NCBI RefSeq assembly: GCF_000614545.1
Contig: NZ_BAKW01000005.1
Span: 62,001 to 126,000, forward strand
Length of the DNA: 64,000 bases
Source: Asaia platycodi JCM 25414
GTDB taxonomy: Bacteria > Pseudomonadota > Alphaproteobacteria > Acetobacterales > Acetobacteraceae
Reading direction: 5' to 3'
The notes under the pieces are model-generated. The model had not been told where the DNA came from and did not search any database. It saw only the letters and a program-made list of their open reading frames with translations. The first letter of the stretch is position 1; the number at the start of each line of letters is the position of its first letter. The position numbers and the translations under genes are program-made. Below are positions 43,367 to 53,047 of this stretch, one piece after another.

Positions 43367-45712
43367 TCAGTAGTTCAGGCTGATTTGACCGAGGAAGGTG
43401 CGACCGCCAGAGGGTGTGGCGCGGTTCGAGAACAAGCTCTGGTAATTCAGACGGTTCGCAAGATTGTAGCCGTTGAGCGACATCCTCCAGTGCTTGCCCA
43501 GACGATGCGAGATGACAGCATCGAAATCGAGATTGGCCGGCACACGCAGGGTATTGGTCGTGTTCAGCCAGACGTGCTGGCGCCAAGTCATGCCGCCGCC
43601 GAACGAAACATTATAGGGTGTGCTGGGGAAGGCTTCATAGACCGACCAGAGGGTCGCCTGATTATGCGGCACATATTGCACCTGTTTGCCTGTAGCACCT
43701 TCAGTGCCAGAGCTCAGCGTGTCGCTATCGTAAAGCGCGTAGGTGGCCGAGATATTCCACCCGCGCATGATCATGCCGCTGACCGAAAGCTCGAGGCCCT
43801 GGTTACGCTGCTTGTCGCTGGAGCTGCTTACTGAGCCGGTTACCGGATCAGCAATATCGGCGTTGTTCTTTTCCAGCCTGAACAGCGACGCAGTGAAGCC
43901 CATGCGGTCATGGAAGGCGCTGTATTTGGCGCCCACTTCATAGAGCGTGGCTTTTTCGGGGCTGGCGAAGGAATTGGTGCCTGGACGGATCGGCACCGAG
44001 CCGTTGGTCACATACATGCCGCTCGGGGTGGTCGAGGTTGCCCAAGTGAAATAATAGGTCTGATGCTCGTCCGGCGTACCCACGAGGCTAACATTGGGGT
44101 TAAAGACGCTGCTGACCTGATGATAATGGATATCGGGATTGGTCTTAACGTTGCCGCCGGTCAGATTATAGCTGGTCTGCCAGCGATCCCAGCGGAACCC
44201 GCCCTTTACCGACAGCCAGTTGGTCAGCCAGATCTGATCGTAGAAGAACAATCCGGTATCGAAGCCATAGCCGTTGGAATGGGATTTGGCGCCGAGCGCG
44301 CCGAGAGAGACCAGTCCGCCGGGATTCAGATCGCCCGGAACCAGAAGCAGATTGCCGACATTGGGGTTGGGATTGACCAGCGACGCATAGGGCTTGGCCT
44401 TGAGATAGGTCGATTGCGAGCGCACATCATTGACGCGTTCGATATCAAAGCCGGTCACGATCTGATGTTTCAGGAAGCCCGTGCGAAAATCGGCAACCAT
44501 CGAGCCGACATTCTGAACCGACCAGCTTGTCTGCTGATAGGGCAGGGGTGCCATGGTGGTGCCCGGTCCCTTGCCGTTACCGGCCCCGCTGGGGCCGGAG
44601 CGTGCGACGAGTGCTGAAGCAGGATGGCCAAGAAAATAGTTGTTGACGCAGGTGGTATCGCAGGTCGCCTTCGAGGCCGCGAAAGTACGGTAGAACTGCC
44701 CGCCCCGCAGATCGTCGAAGAACTTGATATGGTCGTTCAGCTTATAGGAGAAGCGTGCCGTTTCCATATTGTCGTTGGTGGCATTCTGGTCGTTGTTCGT
44801 TCCGTAGAAATTGGTCCGACGAATACCGTATTCGGTGATCGGACCGCCAATCCTGGCACCCGGCGGCGTGACGACAGGCACACCGAAATCGGGGATCGAG
44901 TTCTCCTGCTGGTGCATATATTGCAGCACGAGCGTAGCGCGATTACCGAGACCGAAAGCGATCGACGGTGCGATGCCCCAGCGATGCGAATAAAGGAAAT
45001 CACGACCGACGATATTATTCTCGTTGCCCATGCCGGTTATGCGGAGCGCCGTGTGGTCGTCGAGCTTCTTGTTGACGTCGAGTACGCCACGATAATACGA
45101 GCCCGATCCCCCGTTGAACTCGGCTGAATAATGATCGGTCAGGGTCGGTGTCTTGGTCACCATGTTGATGGCGCCACCCGTGGTGCCGTTGCCGAACACC
45201 TCGGATGACGGGCCCTTGATGACCGAGATCGTCTCGAGATTGAACGCGTCGCGGCTATAGACGCCGAAATCGCGCAGCCCGTCCTGATAAATGTCGTTTT
45301 GTGCCTGAAAACCGCGGATCAGGAACTGGTCGCCATTCATGCCGCCAGCACCCTCGCCGATTGATGAAGTAACGCCCGGCACGTTGCGCAGGGCTTCATC
45401 GACCGATTTCACGTTCTGCTGCTTCATCAGCATTTGCGGGACGATGTTGATCTGCTGCGGCGTGTGCAGCGCATCCTGCGGCATGCGCGAGAGGCCGATC
45501 GGGTCTTTCAGCGTATTGAAGCCGTTGCCCATGACCGTGATCTGCTCATCGGTCTTGTCCTTCTCGCGTTTCTCTTCCTTGCGTTGCCGCTGCGGTTTCC
45601 TGTCCTTGTGAGTATCGAGATCGTCTGTTGCAGCGTGAGTCTGAGTCGATCCGAGAATGATCCCGGTCAGCATCGGCAGGAGGGACAAGGATTTGCGCGT
45701 GGGGGAACGCAT
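43367..45712 (-). CDS. TonB-dependent siderophore receptor (catecholate/Fiu-like)
   Basis: An intact protein of about 781 residues. GGAG lies 12 bases before ATG 45712 (MRSPTRKSLSLL), so I prefer this over the in-frame GTG at 45724. A signal peptide is followed by a Lys/Glu-rich linker and a TonB-box-like EQITVMG. The plug domain has VDEALRNVPGVTSSIGEGAGG, FLIRGFQAQNDIYQDGLRD and TGGAINMVTKTP. The 22-strand barrel ends in GRTFLGQISLNY, with the terminal aromatic. It imports ferric siderophores or similar ligands. No TonB, ExbB or synthesis genes are nearby. Confidence 0.92.
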   Translation of the reverse strand: MRSPTRKSLSLLPMLTGIILGSTQTHAATDDLDTHKDRKPQRQRKEEKREKDKTDEQITVMGNGFNTLKDPIGLSRMPQDALHTPQQINIVPQMLMKQQNVKSVDEALRNVPGVTSSIGEGAGGMNGDQFLIRGFQAQNDIYQDGLRDFGVYSRDAFNLETISVIKGPSSEVFGNGTTGGAINMVTKTPTLTDHYSAEFNGGSGSYYRGVLDVNKKLDDHTALRITGMGNENNIVGRDFLYSHRWGIAPSIAFGLGNRATLVLQYMHQQENSIPDFGVPVVTPPGARIGGPITEYGIRRTNFYGTNNDQNATNDNMETARFSYKLNDHIKFFDDLRGGQFYRTFAASKATCDTTCVNNYFLGHPASALVARSGPSGAGNGKGPGTTMAPLPYQQTSWSVQNVGSMVADFRTGFLKHQIVTGFDIERVNDVRSQSTYLKAKPYASLVNPNPNVGNLLLVPGDLNPGGLVSLGALGAKSHSNGYGFDTGLFFYDQIWLTNWLSVKGGFRWDRWQTSYNLTGGNVKTNPDIHYHQVSSVFNPNVSLVGTPDEHQTYYFTWATSTTPSGMYVTNGSVPIRPGTNSFASPEKATLYEVGAKYSAFHDRMGFTASLFRLEKNNADIADPVTGSVSSSSDKQRNQGLELSVSGMIMRGWNISATYALYDSDTLSSGTEGATGKQVQYVPHNQATLWSVYEAFPSTPYNVSFGGGMTWRQHVWLNTTNTLRVPANLDFDAVISHRLGKHWRMSLNGYNLANRLNYQSLFSNRATPSGGRTFLGQISLNY

Positions 45713-46142
45713 GGGGCGCGACACTCCGTTAAGTTGCGAGGGTTTCGCAACTGCATATTGAAAGCGCGACTGAGTCTCAATTGATTTGTGGCAAAATGTG
45801 TTTATAAGTTTCTCTAGTGTTAAAAATGAAACAGTTAACGATGGGAGCCTCTCGCACAGGTCCTTGATCGTGAAAGATCGTCCATCCTGTCATTGTGAAA
45901 GATATTCTTCGTCATGCGTCAGGTAATGCAGGCCGGATGGCCTCTCGCCTGACGCTGGATATTTGGCGAATGCCGGTGTCGGGCCAAGCCGGTTAAAAAA
46001 CATTCCTCCGCGTACCGTCTGTCACGGGGCTCACGAAACAGTCTCTTGATCTGGAGGGCTTTTTGGGGAAGGTCCGACAGGACGCCTTCTCTGCGGCTCA
46101 TCTGGCTGTGGAGAGAAAAACACGGGTCAAAGGAGTGCGTTG
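45713..46142. other. Divergent intergenic region between TonB receptor and aldose epimerase genes
   Basis: 430 bases, AT-rich at 45770-45850, where the receptor promoter is expected. It contains TGAGTCTCA near 45775 and a direct repeat GTGAAAGAT (about 45868 and 45893). A clear Fur box was not found. No supported ORF. Confidence 0.4.
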
Positions 46143-47015
46143 ATGACGTCTGACAGCCATAGTTTCAGCAATGGGCGATATACGGCCCGTGTCGCTGCGC
46201 TCGGCGCCGAGCTTTGCTCGTTATGCGATGAGACAGGCAGGGAGCTCGTCTGGAATGGCGGTGCCTGGCCGCGTCATTCGCCTGTGCTTTTTCCGATCGT
46301 GGGCCGTCTGCACGATAATCACGCCCTGATCGATGGTCTGGATTATACCCTCACCCAGCATGGTTTTGCCCGTGATCGTGTCTTTCGCTGGGTCGAACGG
46401 ACGCAGACCGGCTGTGTTCTGCGGCTCGAAGACGATCCGACCAGCCGGACGCTGTTTCCCTTCGCGTTCAGCCTGACGCTCAGCTACAGCCTCGATGAGG
46501 ACGGGCTGCATCTGCGTTACGAACTGGCGAATCCCGACAGTCTTGGCGTGCTGCATGCGTCTCTGGGCGCGCATCCGGCGTTCGTCTGGCCTTTCCAGCC
46601 CGGCACGCAGAAGACTGATTATGTCATCGATTTTGAAGCGCCAGAACCGGAATCGCTGGCGGTTCTGTCAGAGGGGCTGATCGCCGGGGGCGAGCGACCG
46701 AGCCCGGTTGTGGGCGCAAGGATCCAGCTCGATGACACTCTGTTCGAAAACGATGCATTGATCTTCATGCATCCTGCCAGTCGTAGCCTGCGCTTTCATG
46801 CCGGGAAAGGCGAAGAGCTTGTCTTTTCCTGGCACGGTTTCGAACAGTTCGGGCTGTGGATGAAACCCGGCTCCGATTTTCTTTGTCTCGAGCCGTGGCA
46901 GGGTTATGCCAGCCCCGTCGATTTCGACGGGCCTTTCGAAACGAAGCCGGGTCTGCTGCATCTGCAACCCGGCGAGCGCTGGCAGGCGGGCTGGTCGGTG
47001 CGTCTCGATATCTGA
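46143..47015 (+). CDS. Aldose 1-epimerase family protein (galactose mutarotase-like)
   Basis: 290 residues starting MTSDSHSFSNGRYTARVAALGAEL, with AAAGGAG 7 bases before the ATG. Family segments: LVWNGGAWPRHSPVLFPIVGRL near residue 35, the conserved His in LTQHGFARDRVF, LGAHPAFVWPF with the second active His, and a late Glu in CLEPWQGYASP. It resembles the LacX/YeaD-like branch of mutarotases. The sugar substrate is unknown. Confidence 0.88.
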   Translation: MTSDSHSFSNGRYTARVAALGAELCSLCDETGRELVWNGGAWPRHSPVLFPIVGRLHDNHALIDGLDYTLTQHGFARDRVFRWVERTQTGCVLRLEDDPTSRTLFPFAFSLTLSYSLDEDGLHLRYELANPDSLGVLHASLGAHPAFVWPFQPGTQKTDYVIDFEAPEPESLAVLSEGLIAGGERPSPVVGARIQLDDTLFENDALIFMHPASRSLRFHAGKGEELVFSWHGFEQFGLWMKPGSDFLCLEPWQGYASPVDFDGPFETKPGLLHLQPGERWQAGWSVRLDI

Positions 47016-47117
47016 TCGTGCAGGTCGATGGCGCGTGTCATCATAACATCCCTTGCATGATCGGTCGGGTGGTGGAACGGTCAGGCCCTTCGTTCCCCGA
47101 TCCCGATCCGAGGTTTC

Positions 47118-48029
47118 ATGTTTCGACGCTCGCTCTGTGCCGTTTCGGCGCTTTTCACAGTCACTCTCGTCACGTCCCTGTCTGACCGGGCTTTTGCCTG
47201 GGGGCCGTATGGCCACGCCATCGTCGCCGATATCGCACAGAGCCGCCTGACGCCTCAGGCGACGAGCGAGGTCACACGGCTTCTGGCTCTCGAAAACCAC
47301 CAGACGCTCGATCAGGTTGCGTCATGGCCCGATACGATTGGTCATGTGCCCCGGGACAAGGGGGGGCTCCCTCAGACCCTGCCCTGGCACTATGTTGATA
47401 CCGACGCGAAATTCGCGACCTACGACATGGCGCGCGACTGCGGCAACGATATCTGCGTCACCGAAAAACTGCCGGAAATGGAGAAGGTCCTCGCTGATCC
47501 GAAGGCGGCCCCTGCCGATCGTCTGGTCGCGCTGAAATGGATCGTGCATCTCGCTGGCGATCTGCACCAGCCGCTTCATGCCGCCGAACGCGATCACGAC
47601 AAGGGCGGCAATATGGTGAAGGTCTCTTATTTCGGCCAGGACCGGGACGGGCATGAAAACCTGCATTCACTCTGGGATGAAGGCATCATGGACCATGAGC
47701 GTCATCTCGTGGTGGGGCCGCATTATTCCATTGATTTTACCAAGGCGCGTGAAGAGGCCGATCGTCTCAACGCCCAGATCACGCCTGGTCAGGCCGCGTT
47801 CTGGACCGGTGATTTCTCGACTGGGGCGGTGCATGACTCGGTCGTGAAATGGACCGATGAAAGTCATGCTCTGGCACGCAGTGTCGCTTATGGCGCGCTG
47901 CCCGAAGGGAAAAAGAAAGATCTGGGTGAGGCCTATACGGCCATCGCATTTCCGGTAATCGAGACAAGGCTTCAACAGGCAGGCGTACGCTTGGCCGATC
48001 TGATCAATACGGCCTTCCCGACTCCCTGA
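47118..48029 (+). CDS. Secreted S1/P1-type zinc nuclease
   Basis: An intact 303-residue protein. The signal peptide is cut after AFA27, leaving Trp28 as mature N-terminus (WGPYGHAIVADIA). That is required, because the N-terminal Trp backbone is a zinc ligand in this family. Other ligands: LPWHYVDTD, HLAGDLHQPLHA and ENLHSLWDEGI. It degrades single-stranded DNA/RNA in the periplasm or outside, perhaps for phosphate or nucleoside scavenging. Confidence 0.93.
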   Translation: MFRRSLCAVSALFTVTLVTSLSDRAFAWGPYGHAIVADIAQSRLTPQATSEVTRLLALENHQTLDQVASWPDTIGHVPRDKGGLPQTLPWHYVDTDAKFATYDMARDCGNDICVTEKLPEMEKVLADPKAAPADRLVALKWIVHLAGDLHQPLHAAERDHDKGGNMVKVSYFGQDRDGHENLHSLWDEGIMDHERHLVVGPHYSIDFTKAREEADRLNAQITPGQAAFWTGDFSTGAVHDSVVKWTDESHALARSVAYGALPEGKKKDLGEAYTAIAFPVIETRLQQAGVRLADLINTAFPTP

Positions 48030-48036
48030 CCCGATC

Positions 48037-48069
48037 AGAAGAGGGGCGTCGATGTGGCGCCCCTCTTCA
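48037..48069. terminator. Bidirectional terminator between nuclease and S9 peptidase genes
   Basis: AGAAGAGGGGCG (48037-48048) pairs with CGCCCCTCTTCA (48058-48069), a perfect 12-bp stem with a 9-base loop. It lies between two convergent stop codons. Confidence 0.7.
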
Positions 48070-48072
48070 GCG

Positions 48073-49958
48073 TCAGAGCTGGCCGAAGACCTGCTGATAG
48101 AAGGCCAGCTCTCTGGCAAAACTGTCCTTCAGGGTCTGTTCCTGCCGAAAGCCGTGGCCCTCGCCTTCATAGATATGCAGTTCGGAGTGCCGCCCCAGAG
48201 ACAGCAGGCTGTCATGCATGGCCTGCGCCTGAGCAAGAGGCACCACCTTGTCGAGATCGCCATGCAGGAACAGCACCGGCGCCGTGATTCCGGCGACGTG
48301 GCTGAGAGGTGAGCGCGCCAGATAAAGCGCCTCCTGCTCGGGATAAGGGCCGATCAGCCGATCGAGATAGCGGGATTCGAATTTATGCGTATCTCCCGCC
48401 AGGCGCGCAGATCGGCGACGCCATAAAGTGAGCATCCAGCGGCAAAGACGTCGGACGACGCCAGCGCCGTCAAGACAGTGAGCCCGCCCGCACTGCTGCC
48501 TCGAATGACGCAGCGTTCGGGGTCGGCAAGGCCCTGTGCGGTGACATGGTGCACGGCGGCGATGCAATCCTGCACGTCGACGATGCCCCATTGCCCCTCC
48601 AGCGCCTCGCGATAGGCGCGGCCGAACCCTGTCGAGCCTCGGTAATTGACGTCCAGCACGGCAAAACCCCGGCTCGTCCACCATTGCACCTTGAAAGAGA
48701 AGGCTGCGCTGGCGCGCGCTGTCGGGCCGCCATGAGCCATCACGACCAGTGGCGGGCGCTCTGCCGTCGCAAGGCAGTGGTGACGATTGGCCGGCGCATA
48801 GTAAAGCGCGTGGGCTGTTTCACCACCTTCTGAAGGAAAGGACAGTGCTATTGGCGTGGCGCAGTCACGTGCATCCACTCCATCGGGAAAGGTGAAGGCC
48901 TGTCTGATCCGGTTGTTATCCTCGCCGATGACGATGGCGGGCGGCGCATCGGGCGGGGTGTCGATCCAGGCGAGCGTACCATCGAACGGCACCGGGCTCT
49001 GGGCCGCGTTGTGTTCGGGCTGATGTGCCCAGACGCCGTTTTCGAGAATGCCGATCCGGCTGACACCCTGCGTCACGATCTGAGCCATGAGACGGCCATC
49101 GGGCAGAAGGCTCAGACTTCGCTGGCCGAACACCCAATGCGGAAACCCGGTTTCTCCCTTCGGATCGGGCAGCCATTCCGGCGCCCATGTGGGGTCGATG
49201 GAAAACCGGCAGGGTCGCCAGGACCCCTTTGCATCGCTGCTGGCGAGAAGCGTATGGGCGTTCTCCCAGACCGGATCGACCACGCTGCAACGCGCGGCTT
49301 CGCCGCAGATAGCTCGATGCGCGCCAGTATCCGGCACGCCATCACACCAGGTGAGCGGCGCGACGGACAAGATCGTTGCATCCCAAGGCATGTCAGGGTG
49401 GGACCACGAGATCCAGGCGAGATGAGCATCGTCGGGGGCCGGGCGAGGGGCGGCGTAGAAATCGGCGCCTTCGATCAGAACCGTCTCGTTCTGACGATCC
49501 AGCCAGACGATGGCAGCTTTCGCCTCGCCCGCCTCGCGCGTGTCTTCACGCACGCAGAACACGCCGCGCTCTGCCGCATCGAAGGTGAATTCGGCATAGG
49601 AACAGCCTGGGCTGGAGGCGAGAGCAATCAGCGTGCTGTCGGTTTCCCTGAGCCACACGCCGCCCGTCTTGCGGTCGCTGAACACCACGCGCTGCGTTGG
49701 CGATACGCGATAGGCGCCGCCACCATATTCATGGACGCGTGAGCCTACATCATGCGTTGATGGTAATAAATCCTGAGGCGTTTCGTTGCGTTTGACGCTG
49801 ACAAGGGCCGTGCGGCCCCCTTCCTGCGGTCGCCCTTCGAGCCAGTACAGCCTGTCTCCATCGGCCTGAAGCTCGGCAAGGGAGACGCTGCGGCCCGCCA
49901 CGAGGTCTGGTGCGACCCATGAGGGCCAGGAACCGGAAGGGATCGAAGATGGATTCAT
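48073..49958 (-). CDS. S9 prolyl oligopeptidase family peptidase (one frameshift)
   Basis: About 629 residues. An N-terminal beta-propeller (GSRVHEYGGGAYRVSP, CSYAEFTFDAAERG) precedes an alpha/beta hydrolase: VVMAHGGPTARASAAFSFKVQWW, YRGSTGFGRAYREALEG, and nucleophile Ser in VIRGSSAGGLTVL. One missing base near 48390 (GVADLR / RLAGDTHKFESRYLDRL) leads into the part with Asp (HGDLDKVVPLAQA) and His (EGEGHGFRQ) of the triad. ATG 49958 (MNPSSIPSG) is chosen; an in-frame start at 50027 adds an unlikely leader. Cytoplasmic, as no signal peptide is present. Confidence 0.87.
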
Positions 49959-50067
49959 CATAGGATTCAGGATAATCCGACTACAACCATCTGACGAGTT
50001 TTCCTGGGAGCAGCTTTCAGGCATCAAGTCGGACTCTTTATCGCCCAGCCTGCCAAGGATAAGAGCC

Positions 50068-50715
50068 CTGCTGCATTTTCTGGAACATCTGCTGAAGGAG
50101 TACGGCTACGGCATCGTCGGTGTCGTGGTCATGCTTGAAAGCATGGGTCTGCCCTTGCCTGCCGAAAGCCTGATCATCGGCGCGGCGCTTTATGCTGCGA
50201 CGACCCATCACCTTGAAATTCGCTGGGTGGCTGTTGCTGCGGTGACCGGGGCAATCATGGGCGATAATTTCGGCTATCTGATCGGGCGCTCCATCGGCTT
50301 CAAACTTTTGCAAAAGCATGGCGGCATGATCGGGCTCTCGCCTGAACGGCTGTTGCTCGGGCGTTATCTCTTCAAGCGTCATGGCGGTACGGTCGTCTTT
50401 ATCGGGCGTTTTCTGGCCATCTTGCGCGTTTTCGTGGCGCTTCTGGCCGGGGCCAATCATATGCCCTGGAAATCGTTCCTGCTGCATAACGCGCTGGGCG
50501 GTATCTGCTGGGCGGGCGGCTATTCTCTGGCCACCTATTTTCTCGGTAAGGAAATTCTCCGCCTCTCCGGCCCGCTTGCTATCGGCATCGGGTCGCTGGT
50601 CGTCCTGTTCCTCGGGGTCAGTCTCTATTTCCTGAAGAAGAACGAGAAGCGCCTTACTGACGAGGCGCTGAAAGAGGCCAAGGCCGAGGCGCCTGCCGAA
50701 AGGGGCGCGCGATGA
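50068..50715 (+). CDS. DedA-family membrane protein (apparent CTG start)
   Basis: About 215 residues. The DedA pattern is clear: EYGYGIVGVVVMLESMGLPLPAESLII, GDNFGYLIGRSIG, and FIGRFLAILRVFVALLAGANHM with the conserved F-x-R and G-A-x-x-x-M segments, then two TM helices. The family start normally lies about 10 residues before YGYG. Here AAGGA (50055-50059) precedes a CTG at 50068. No ATG, GTG or TTG is in frame until GTG 50125, which would cut the first helix. DedA proteins are lipid flippase/proton-dependent membrane homeostasis factors. It overlaps the SDR gene by 4 bases. Confidence 0.85.
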   Translation: MLHFLEHLLKEYGYGIVGVVVMLESMGLPLPAESLIIGAALYAATTHHLEIRWVAVAAVTGAIMGDNFGYLIGRSIGFKLLQKHGGMIGLSPERLLLGRYLFKRHGGTVVFIGRFLAILRVFVALLAGANHMPWKSFLLHNALGGICWAGGYSLATYFLGKEILRLSGPLAIGIGSLVVLFLGVSLYFLKKNEKRLTDEALKEAKAEAPAERGAR

Positions 50716-51662
50716 GCGAAACTGCCTATCCGTCCAGCAAGGGACAGACTGCTCTCGTTACCGGCGCCACGGGCGGGCTTGGTCTGGCGACCGCGATCGG
50801 TCTGGCACGTAATGGGGCCGACGTGATCGTAACCGGGCGCAATGCAGAAAAGGGTCGTGAGGCTCTCGCCATAATCGAGAAAACCGTGCCGAGGGCGAAT
50901 GTGCGTTTCGAAGGGCTGGATCTGGCCTCCCTCGCCTCCATCGTGCGCTTTACCGAGCGTATGAACGGCCTGCCCGTGCATATTCTGGTCAATAATGCCG
51001 GTGTCATGGCGCCTCCTCAGCGCCGCGCCACTCAGGACGGGTTCGAGCTGCAATTCGGCACCAATCATCTGGGTCATTTTGCGCTGACCGGGCGGCTTCT
51101 CCCTTCCCTGATCGCCGGGCAGGCGCGTATCGTGACCGTAGCCTCTCTCGCCGCCTGGAAAGGCGAAATCCCGCTCGACGATCTCAACGCGACCGAGAGC
51201 TACAGGCGTTTTGCCCGTTATCGCCAGAGCAAGCTTGCCAATCTTCTGTTCAGCCTCGAACTCGACCGGCGCGCCAGAGCGGCCGGAGCGCCGCTTCATG
51301 TGCGTGCCGCTCATCCCGGGTGGTCGACCAGTGCCATCATCACCAACAGTGCGGCACTCGGCGTGTCTCAGTCGCCGCTCAGCCGCGCGCTGGCCCTGAC
51401 GCAGGATCGTCTCGGGAATGTGTTGTTTCGTCTGATGGGGCAGGATGTGACGGCAGGCGCTGCCCCTTTTCTCTATGCAGCGCTCTTTCCAGCCGCACGA
51501 AATGGCGGTTATTACGGTCCTCAGGGCGCGGGTGAGAGACGTGGGCCGCCCGGCCCGGCCATGCTTCCTCCCGTTGCCATGGGGCTTTCCCTTGCTGGAA
51601 AGCTCTGGCAGGCTTCTGAAAACATGACCGGTGTACGGTTTGAATGGGAGAGAGTCCGATGA
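50712..51662 (+). CDS. Short-chain dehydrogenase/reductase (retinol-dehydrogenase-like)
   Basis: An intact 316-residue SDR. The cofactor motif is TGATGGLGLATA, with R in VTGRNAEKG suggesting NADP(H). NNAGVM follows. The catalytic Ser is in VTVASLAAW and the Tyr-x3-Lys in RYRQSKLANLLF, then AAHPGWSTS. The extended C-terminus resembles the RDH11-14/WWOX-like branch. The start overlaps dedA and the stop overlaps the next small gene (ATGA in both cases), so the three genes are one operon. Substrate unknown. Confidence 0.9.
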   Translation: MSETAYPSSKGQTALVTGATGGLGLATAIGLARNGADVIVTGRNAEKGREALAIIEKTVPRANVRFEGLDLASLASIVRFTERMNGLPVHILVNNAGVMAPPQRRATQDGFELQFGTNHLGHFALTGRLLPSLIAGQARIVTVASLAAWKGEIPLDDLNATESYRRFARYRQSKLANLLFSLELDRRARAAGAPLHVRAAHPGWSTSAIITNSAALGVSQSPLSRALALTQDRLGNVLFRLMGQDVTAGAAPFLYAALFPAARNGGYYGPQGAGERRGPPGPAMLPPVAMGLSLAGKLWQASENMTGVRFEWERVR

Positions 51663-51967
51663 GCATGACCCTATCCGTTTTCAAGGAAAGCCTCGAAGAC
51701 GGCATTCCCCCCCAAGGCCTCTCCCCCGCTTTGCTCGCCCTCTGGTGGGGTGGGCGTTCCGACTGGCCCGCAGCCCATGAAATTGTCCAGTCGAACGAGC
51801 AGGACCCGGAATGCAACTGGGTCCATGCCTGGCTGCATCGCGTCGAAGACGATGGTGATAACGCCCGTTACTGGTATCGTCGCGCAGGCCACGCCATGGG
51901 CCACGGGCCCATTATGGATGAGTGGAAGACCATTGTAATCCGTCTGCTGAGCGGATCTGGGTATTAA
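51659..51967 (+). CDS. Small conserved-looking protein at the end of the dedA-SDR operon
   Basis: 102 residues starting MSMTLSVFKESLEDGIPP, Trp- and His-rich (ALWWGGRSDWPAAHEIVQ, CNWVHAWLHRVEDDGDNARYWYRRAGH). The layout looks like a half-TPR helix pair similar to proteins annotated only as hypothetical in related bacteria. No signal or TM. GGGAGAGAG lies before the ATG, which overlaps the SDR stop. I do not recognise a function. Confidence 0.72.
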   Translation: MSMTLSVFKESLEDGIPPQGLSPALLALWWGGRSDWPAAHEIVQSNEQDPECNWVHAWLHRVEDDGDNARYWYRRAGHAMGHGPIMDEWKTIVIRLLSGSGY

Positions 51968-51973
51968 CTGATC

Positions 51974-52084
51974 CGGGGCGCTGCCCCGTTCCCAGCCAAA
52001 AGATAGTCATCCTTTGGAAACCTGATTGATTTCAAGCGGGGAGCGAAGGGGCAAGCCCCTTCGCCGGTTCAGGGCAGAGCCTGG
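51974..52084. repeat. GC-rich palindromic intergenic repeat, copy B
   Basis: Three dyads in a row: CGGGGCGCTGCCCCG (51974-51988), CGAAGGGGC-AA-GCCCCTTCG (52044-52063) and CAGGGCAGAGCCTGG (52070-52084). The first is identical to the start of copy C at 62756. It fills the gap between the convergent small + gene and speE. Confidence 0.65.
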
Positions 52085-52093
52085 AGGGATGTT

Positions 52094-52966
52094 TCAGCCT
52101 TCCTGCCTGGGCAGGTTTTCAGCGATGTAAGGCGGCAGGTTGAACGCGCCGACATGGATTTCCGGCGTCCAGTAGCGTGTCGTACCGAGAATGCCAGCGG
52201 CCTCGGCGCGTGCGCGTACGTCTTCAACGGTCTGCTTGGTGGGGTTCACGCCCTTGGCGGCAACGCCCAGCGTCATGAAGCCACCGACATAGGTCGGCAC
52301 GGCGGCGACGTAAGCCGAGACATGAGGGAAGAAAGTCGCGCGACGGGCACTGGTTTCGCGCAATTCGTCAGCCTGCATGAAGGGCACGCCGCACTGATTG
52401 ACGATGAGACCCTGAGCCGAAAGAATGCGGGCGCAATCCTTGTAGAAGGCATCGGTGAAGAGCACTTCGCCCACGCCGATCGGGTCGGTCGAGTCGACGA
52501 TGATGACATCGAACGAGCCGTCTTCTGCCTTTGCGACATAATCGATGCCGTCACCGACGATGACATCGGCGCGCGGGTCGTTCCAGGCATCGCCTGCAAT
52601 CTTGGGCAGATGCTGTTTGGAAAGTTCGATCACGGCGCCGTCGATCTCGACCATGACGGCCTTTTCGACCGTCTTGTGCTGGAGCACGCGGCGCAGAACG
52701 CCGCCGTCACCGGCACCGATGATCAGCACGCGCCTGGCGTCGGGATGCGTCAGCAGGGGCACATGCGTCAGCATTTCCTGATAGACGAATTCGTCACGCT
52801 CGGTGATCTGAATGACGCCATCGAGAACGAGAACGCGGCCGTGGAAATCGCTTTCGAACACCACGATATCCTGAAAGTCGCTCTTGACGCGTGCGAGTTC
52901 GCGCGTGACGCGAAAGCGCTGACCCCAGTCAGGGTACAGGGTTTCGTTGATCCAAGATTCAGACAT
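52094..52966 (-). CDS. speE: Spermidine synthase
   Basis: An intact 290-residue aminopropyltransferase. The N-terminal WINETLYPDWGQRFRV beta domain precedes a Rossmann part with LIIGAGDGGVLRRVLQH, the dcSAM-binding region and the catalytic Asp in IIVDSTDPIG. It transfers the aminopropyl group of decarboxylated SAM (made by SpeD, encoded just upstream) to putrescine. An intrinsic terminator separates it from speD. Confidence 0.95.
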   Translation of the reverse strand: MSESWINETLYPDWGQRFRVTRELARVKSDFQDIVVFESDFHGRVLVLDGVIQITERDEFVYQEMLTHVPLLTHPDARRVLIIGAGDGGVLRRVLQHKTVEKAVMVEIDGAVIELSKQHLPKIAGDAWNDPRADVIVGDGIDYVAKAEDGSFDVIIVDSTDPIGVGEVLFTDAFYKDCARILSAQGLIVNQCGVPFMQADELRETSARRATFFPHVSAYVAAVPTYVGGFMTLGVAAKGVNPTKQTVEDVRARAEAAGILGTTRYWTPEIHVGAFNLPPYIAENLPRQEG

Positions 52967-52985
52967 TACGCTGCCTTTCCCTCAT

Positions 52986-53016
52986 GAAAAAAAGGCCGGG
53001 CTTCGGGCCCGGCCTT
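52986..53016 (-). terminator. Rho-independent terminator between speD and speE
   Basis: AAGGCCGGGC (52992-53001) pairs with GCCCGGCCTT (53007-53016). On the minus strand the stem is followed by seven T residues. It lies after speD and just ahead of the speE start (ATG 52966), so it would limit read-through into speE. Confidence 0.85.
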
Positions 53017-53047
53017 ATCTGCATTTCACGCAGATCCTGACATCAGG

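Noticed and set aside
43089-43586. 165-codon minus-strand ORF across the end of the TonB receptor gene
   Set aside because: It is out of frame with the receptor over half its length and the rest lacks a start or motif.
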